From Amaranthus tricolor (taxonomy: Eukaryota > Streptophyta > Magnoliopsida > Caryophyllales > Amaranthaceae), in assembly GCF_026212465.1 (NCBI RefSeq), contig NC_080053.1:9470815-9534814 (forward strand): a stretch of 64,000 nt of DNA, written 5' to 3'. Below, in pieces: positions 59,559 through 64,000 of the stretch; position 1 is the first letter of the stretch, and each line of letters starts with the position of its first letter. Under the pieces are notes generated by a model that saw nothing but the letters and a program-made list of their open reading frames with translations, did no database searches and was not told the DNA's origin. The translations under genes and the position numbers were made by a program.

Positions 59559-60112
59559 TTTTCCCTCCTTTTTTTTTTTTATTTTTCTTATCTGTTTCCG
59601 CTGCACTTGAGCAAAAGGCATTTCAGTGGTTATCGTAGTATACTCCATGGAAGTAATTTTATTTATAAAAATATAACTCGCAACCGGGTCCCGACCTCGA
59701 ATTTACGGGCACTCGAAAGATAGGACCCGTCGAGGCGGGTCGATGCGCATACGAACGAATTGTCCGAAAGAGGCGTGCGTCGGTGCGTTCGTGTAAGCGG
59801 AAATTGCACCGGGTCCCGTCGGAAGTCCCCGCGGAAGCGCGCCCGGCATGGATGGCCTCTTGATTTCCAAGTGTTGCGCGGTTTTCTTAAATATTTTGTC
59901 GCTTTTTTGTTGCGAGTTCACCTGGCTTTTAAAGCCGGCGGACTCTTTTGTGAATCGGACAATACCGGGAGGGTGAAAAACGGTATTTGGGAAGGAGAAG
60001 GCTCGAAATTGGGGTCTCGGCTGCGAATTTACGAGCTTTGGAATGCTCTGGTTTTTTTTTTTTTTTTTTGGGCGGCATTGCGCATGTAAACAAATTGCTA
60101 CGGTGAATGAAC

Positions 60113-60232
60113 GGGTGCGATCATACCAGCACTAATGCACCGGATCCCATCAGAACTCCGCAGTTAAGCGTGCTTGGGCGAGAGTAGTACTAGGATGGGT
60201 GACCTCCTGGGAAGTCCTCGTGTTGCACCCCT
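60113..60232 (+). rRNA. 5S rRNA: 5S rRNA, copy 90
   Basis: Consensus sequence. Next gene at 675 bp; spacer type D, relic at 60456-60556. Confidence 0.97.
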
Positions 60233-60787
60233 TTTTCCCTCCTTTTTTTTTTTTTATTTTTCTTATCTGTTTCCGCTGCACTTGAGCAAAAGGCATTTCA
60301 GTGGTTATCGTAGTATACTCCATGGAAGTAATTTTATTTATAAAAATATAACTCGCAACCGGGTCCCGACCTCGAATTTACGGGCACTCGAAAGATAGGA
60401 CCCGTCGAGGCGGGTCGATGCGCATACGAACGAATTGTCCGAAAGAGGCGTGCGTCGGTGCGTTCGTGTAAGCGGAAATTGCACCGGGTCCCGTCGGAAG
60501 TCCCCGCGGAAGCGCGCCCGGCATGGATGGCCTCTTGATTTCCAAGTGTTGCGCGGTTTTCTTAAATATTTTGTCGCTTTTTTGTTGCGAGTTCACCTGG
60601 CTTTTAAAGCCGGCGGACTCTTTTGTGAATCGGACAATACCGGGAGGGTGAAAAACGGTATTTGGGAAGGAGAAGGCTCGAAATTGGGGTCTCGGCTGCG
60701 AATTTACGAGCTTTGGAATGCTCTGGTTTTTTTTTTTTTTTTTTGGGCGGCATTGCGCATGTAAACAAATTGCTACGGTGAATGAAC

Positions 60788-60907
60788 GGGTGCGATCATA
60801 CCAGCACTAATGCACCGGATCCCATCAGAACTCCGCAGTTAAGCGTGCTTGGGCGAGAGTAGTACTAGGATGGGTGACCTCCTGGGAAGTCCTCGTGTTG
60901 CACCCCT
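60788..60907 (+). rRNA. 5S rRNA: 5S rRNA, copy 91
   Basis: Consensus sequence. Next gene at 673 bp; spacer type D, relic at 61130-61230. Confidence 0.97.
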
Positions 60908-61460
60908 TTTTCCCTCCTTTTTTTTTTTTATTTTTCTTATCTGTTTCCGCTGCACTTGAGCAAAAGGCATTTCAGTGGTTATCGTAGTATACTCCATGGA
61001 AGTAATTTTATTTATAAAAATATAACTCGCAACCGGGTCCCGACCTCGAATTTACGGGCACTCGAAAGATAGGACCCGTCGAGGCGGGTCGATGCGCATA
61101 CGAACGAATTGTCCGAAAGAGGCGTGCGTCGGTGCGTTCGTGTAAGCGGAAATTGCACCGGGTCCCGTCGGAAGTCCCCGCGGAAGCGCGCCCGGCATGG
61201 ATGGCCTCTTGATTTCCAAGTGTTGCGCGGTTTTCTTAAATATTTTGTCGCTTTTTTGTTGCGAGTTCACCTGGCTTTTAAAGCCGGCGGACTCTTTTGT
61301 GAATCGGACAATACCGGGAGGGTGAAAAACGGTATTTGGGAAGGAGAAGGCTCGAAATTGGGGTCTCGGCTGCGAATTTACGAGCTTTGGAATGCTCTGG
61401 TTTTTTTTTTTTTTTTTGGGCGGCATTGCGCATGTAAACAAATTGCTACGGTGAATGAAC

Positions 61461-61580
61461 GGGTGCGATCATACCAGCACTAATGCACCGGATCCCATCA
61501 GAACTCCGCAGTTAAGCGTGCTTGGGCGAGAGTAGTACTAGGATGGGTGACCTCCTGGGAAGTCCTCGTGTTGCACCCCT
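61461..61580 (+). rRNA. 5S rRNA: 5S rRNA, copy 92
   Basis: Consensus sequence. Next gene at 674 bp; spacer type D, relic at 61804-61904. Confidence 0.97.
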
Positions 61581-62134
61581 TTTTCCCTCCTTTTTTTTTT
61601 TTTATTTTTCTTATCTGTTTCCGCTGCACTTGAGCAAAAGGCATTTCAGTGGTTATCGTAGTATACTCCATGGAAGTAATTTTATTTATAAAAATATAAC
61701 TCGCAACCGGGTCCCGACCTCGAATTTACGGGCACTCGAAAGATAGGACCCGTCGAGGCGGGTCGATGCGCATACGAACGAATTGTCCGAAAGAGGCGTG
61801 CGTCGGTGCGTTCGTGTAAGCGGAAATTGCACCGGGTCCCGTCGGAAGTCCCCGCGGAAGCGCGCCCGGCATGGATGGCCTCTTGATTTCCAAGTGTTGC
61901 GCGGTTTTCTTAAATATTTTGTCGCTTTTTTGTTGCGAGTTCACCTGGCTTTTAAAGCCGGCGGACTCTTTTGTGAATCGGACAATACCGGGAGGGTGAA
62001 AAACGGTATTTGGGAAGGAGAAGGCTCGAAATTGGGGTCTCGGCTGCGAATTTACGAGCTTTGGAATGCTCTGGTTTTTTTTTTTTTTTTTGGGCGGCAT
62101 TGCGCATGTAAACAAATTGCTACGGTGAATGAAC

Positions 62135-62254
62135 GGGTGCGATCATACCAGCACTAATGCACCGGATCCCATCAGAACTCCGCAGTTAAGCGTGCTTGGG
62201 CGAGAGTAGTACTAGGATGGGTGACCTCCTGGGAAGTCCTCGTGTTGCACCCCT
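62135..62254 (+). rRNA. 5S rRNA: 5S rRNA, copy 93
   Basis: Consensus sequence. Next gene at 674 bp; spacer type D, relic at 62478-62578. Confidence 0.97.
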
Positions 62255-62808
62255 TTTTCCCTCCTTTTTTTTTTTTTATTTTTCTTATCTGTTTCCGCTG
62301 CACTTGAGCAAAAGGCATTTCAGTGGTTATCGTAGTATACTCCATGGAAGTAATTTTATTTATAAAAATATAACTCGCAACCGGGTCCCGACCTCGAATT
62401 TACGGGCACTCGAAAGATAGGACCCGTCGAGGCGGGTCGATGCGCATACGAACGAATTGTCCGAAAGAGGCGTGCGTCGGTGCGTTCGTGTAAGCGGAAA
62501 TTGCACCGGGTCCCGTCGGAAGTCCCCGCGGAAGCGCGCCCGGCATGGATGGCCTCTTGATTTCCAAGTGTTGCGCGGTTTTCTTAAATATTTTGTCGCT
62601 TTTTTGTTGCGAGTTCACCTGGCTTTTAAAGCCGGCGGACTCTTTTGTGAATCGGACAATACCGGGAGGGTGAAAAACGGTATTTGGGAAGGAGAAGGCT
62701 CGAAATTGGGGTCTCGGCTGCGAATTTACGAGCTTTGGAATGCTCTGGTTTTTTTTTTTTTTTTTGGGCGGCATTGCGCATGTAAACAAATTGCTACGGT
62801 GAATGAAC

Positions 62809-62928
62809 GGGTGCGATCATACCAGCACTAATGCACCGGATCCCATCAGAACTCCGCAGTTAAGCGTGCTTGGGCGAGAGTAGTACTAGGATGGGTGACC
62901 TCCTGGGAAGTCCTCGTGTTGCACCCCT
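62809..62928 (+). rRNA. 5S rRNA: 5S rRNA, copy 94
   Basis: Consensus sequence. Next gene at 675 bp; spacer type D, relic at 63152-63252. Confidence 0.97.
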
Positions 62929-63483
62929 TTTTCCCTCCTTTTTTTTTTTTTATTTTTCTTATCTGTTTCCGCTGCACTTGAGCAAAAGGCATTTCAGTGG
63001 TTATCGTAGTATACTCCATGGAAGTAATTTTATTTATAAAAATATAACTCGCAACCGGGTCCCGACCTCGAATTTACGGGCACTCGAAAGATAGGACCCG
63101 TCGAGGCGGGTCGATGCGCATACGAACGAATTGTCCGAAAGAGGCGTGCGTCGGTGCGTTCGTGTAAGCGGAAATTGCACCGGGTCCCGTCGGAAGTCCC
63201 CGCGGAAGCGCGCCCGGCATGGATGGCCTCTTGATTTCCAAGTGTTGCGCGGTTTTCTTAAATATTTTGTCGCTTTTTTGTTGCGAGTTCACCTGGCTTT
63301 TAAAGCCGGCGGACTCTTTTGTGAATCGGACAATACCGGGAGGGTGAAAAACGGTATTTGGGAAGGAGAAGGCTCGAAATTGGGGTCTCGGCTGCGAATT
63401 TACGAGCTTTGGAATGCTCTGGTTTTTTTTTTTTTTTTTTGGGCGGCATTGCGCATGTAAACAAATTGCTACGGTGAATGAAC

Positions 63484-63603
63484 GGGTGCGATCATACCAG
63501 CACTAATGCACCGGATCCCATCAGAACTCCGCAGTTAAGCGTGCTTGGGCGAGAGTAGTACTAGGATGGGTGACCTCCTGGGAAGTCCTCGTGTTGCACC
63601 CCT
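63484..63603 (+). rRNA. 5S rRNA: 5S rRNA, copy 95
   Basis: Consensus sequence. The spacer is cut by the window end; it is type D as far as it can be read, with its relic at 63827-63927. Confidence 0.97.
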
Positions 63604-64000
63604 TTTTCCCTCCTTTTTTTTTTTTTATTTTTCTTATCTGTTTCCGCTGCACTTGAGCAAAAGGCATTTCAGTGGTTATCGTAGTATACTCCATGGAAGT
63701 AATTTTATTTATAAAAATATAACTCGCAACCGGGTCCCGACCTCGAATTTACGGGCACTCGAAAGATAGGACCCGTCGAGGCGGGTCGATGCGCATACGA
63801 ACGAATTGTCCGAAAGAGGCGTGCGTCGGTGCGTTCGTGTAAGCGGAAATTGCACCGGGTCCCGTCGGAAGTCCCCGCGGAAGCGCGCCCGGCATGGATG
63901 GCCTCTTGATTTCCAAGTGTTGCGCGGTTTTCTTAAATATTTTGTCGCTTTTTTGTTGCGAGTTCACCTGGCTTTTAAAGCCGGCGGACTCTTTTGTGAA

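Larger units (their letters stand above)
1..64000 (+). repeat. Tandem 5S rDNA array, 95 full genes, unit 670-676 bp
   Basis: The window is a single tandem array with no interruption, inversion or inserted element seen. Each unit has a 120-nt 5S gene, a T-run terminator, about 220 bp of spacer, a decayed 5S relic of about 101 bp and about 229 bp of second spacer. The unit length differs mainly through two T tracts: 11-13 T just after the gene and 15-20 T about 45-60 bp before the next gene. Spacer types A, B, C, C' and D are defined in the summary by bases in the relic and the second spacer. The window starts 8 bases after a relic (partial unit, type A) and ends inside the second spacer of a type D unit. 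Every stretch over 300 bp without a live gene is one of these spacers. Confidence 0.98.
30481..64000 (+). repeat. Zone of nearly pure type D spacers
   Basis: D spacers combine the C' bases around the relic end and the 'gcgag' site with the A-type 'ggggtc' site. Four units depart from D: after genes at 31155 and 56744 (D with 'gactc'), and after genes at 33177 and 41253 (full C). A CpG to CpA change, 'gaacaaatt', marks 13 D spacers between 32.8 and 52.4 kb, often two or three units apart. Confidence 0.8.

Noticed and set aside
1..64000. CRISPR array or bacterial repeat
   Set aside because: The unit is about 673 bp with an obvious eukaryotic plant-type 5S gene; there are no short repeats with unique spacers.
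1..64000. Linked 35S rDNA, tRNA, snRNA or transposon inside the array
   Set aside because: Every unit has the same layout and a length of 670-676 bp, so there is no room for an insert, and no such sequence was seen.
1..64000. Centromeric satellite
   Set aside because: The higher-order repeat pattern is similar, but the unit contains an intact 5S gene with Pol III signals, so it is 5S rDNA whatever its chromosomal place.

Overview
The whole window is one uninterrupted head-to-tail array of nuclear 5S ribosomal RNA genes from a land plant, most likely a flowering plant. It holds 95 complete 120-nt 5S genes, all on the + strand, with start-to-start spacing of 670-676 bp (mean 673), and a partial unit at each end, so the array continues beyond both edges. 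The gene sequence matches the consensus angiosperm 5S rRNA (A box, intermediate element, C box, internal BamHI site), and the Pol III layout is the plant one: C at -1, an AT-rich block at -28 and T-run terminators. I support no protein-coding gene. The many short ORFs on both strands are periodic by-products of the repeat. By eye, 81 of the 95 genes are identical; the other 14 differ by one base.

The main observation is that each spacer of about 553 bp holds a second, decayed 5S gene of about 101 bp in the same orientation, starting 342 bp after the live gene and 330 bp before the next. The DNA upstream of this relic is also similar to the DNA upstream of the live gene. The 673-bp unit therefore looks like a fossil dimer of two 5S units of about 336 bp, in which one gene died by mutation and deletion (including loss of the intermediate element) and the dimer was then amplified.

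Layout by spacer type. Type letters used in the gene entries: A = 'gttgaaagttc' with 'attggggtc' and 'gcggatttctt'; B = 'gttgcgagttc' with 'ataggggtc', usually 'gcggatttctc'; C = 'gttgcgagttc' with 'attggactc' and 'gcggatttctt'; C' = C with 'gcggttttctt' and 'gtggcgtgcatcgg' in the relic region; D = 'gttgcgagttc' with 'attggggtc' and 'gcggttttctt'. About 1-6.3 kb is nearly pure A. From 6.3 to 16.3 kb A and B alternate in a five-unit higher-order repeat of about 3.36 kb, seen three times with rising similarity. From 16.3 to 30.5 kb A alternates with C and then C', ending as two-unit repeats of about 1.35 kb. From 30.5 to 64 kb the array is almost pure D, with single C or C-like units at about 31.2, 33.2, 41.3 and 56.7 kb. 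This pattern is what unequal crossing-over and gene conversion produce.

The genes are redundant copies of one function: each is expected to be transcribed by RNA polymerase III with TFIIIA to give 5S rRNA for the large ribosomal subunit. All comparisons were made by reading; homopolymer lengths could carry sequencing or assembly error.
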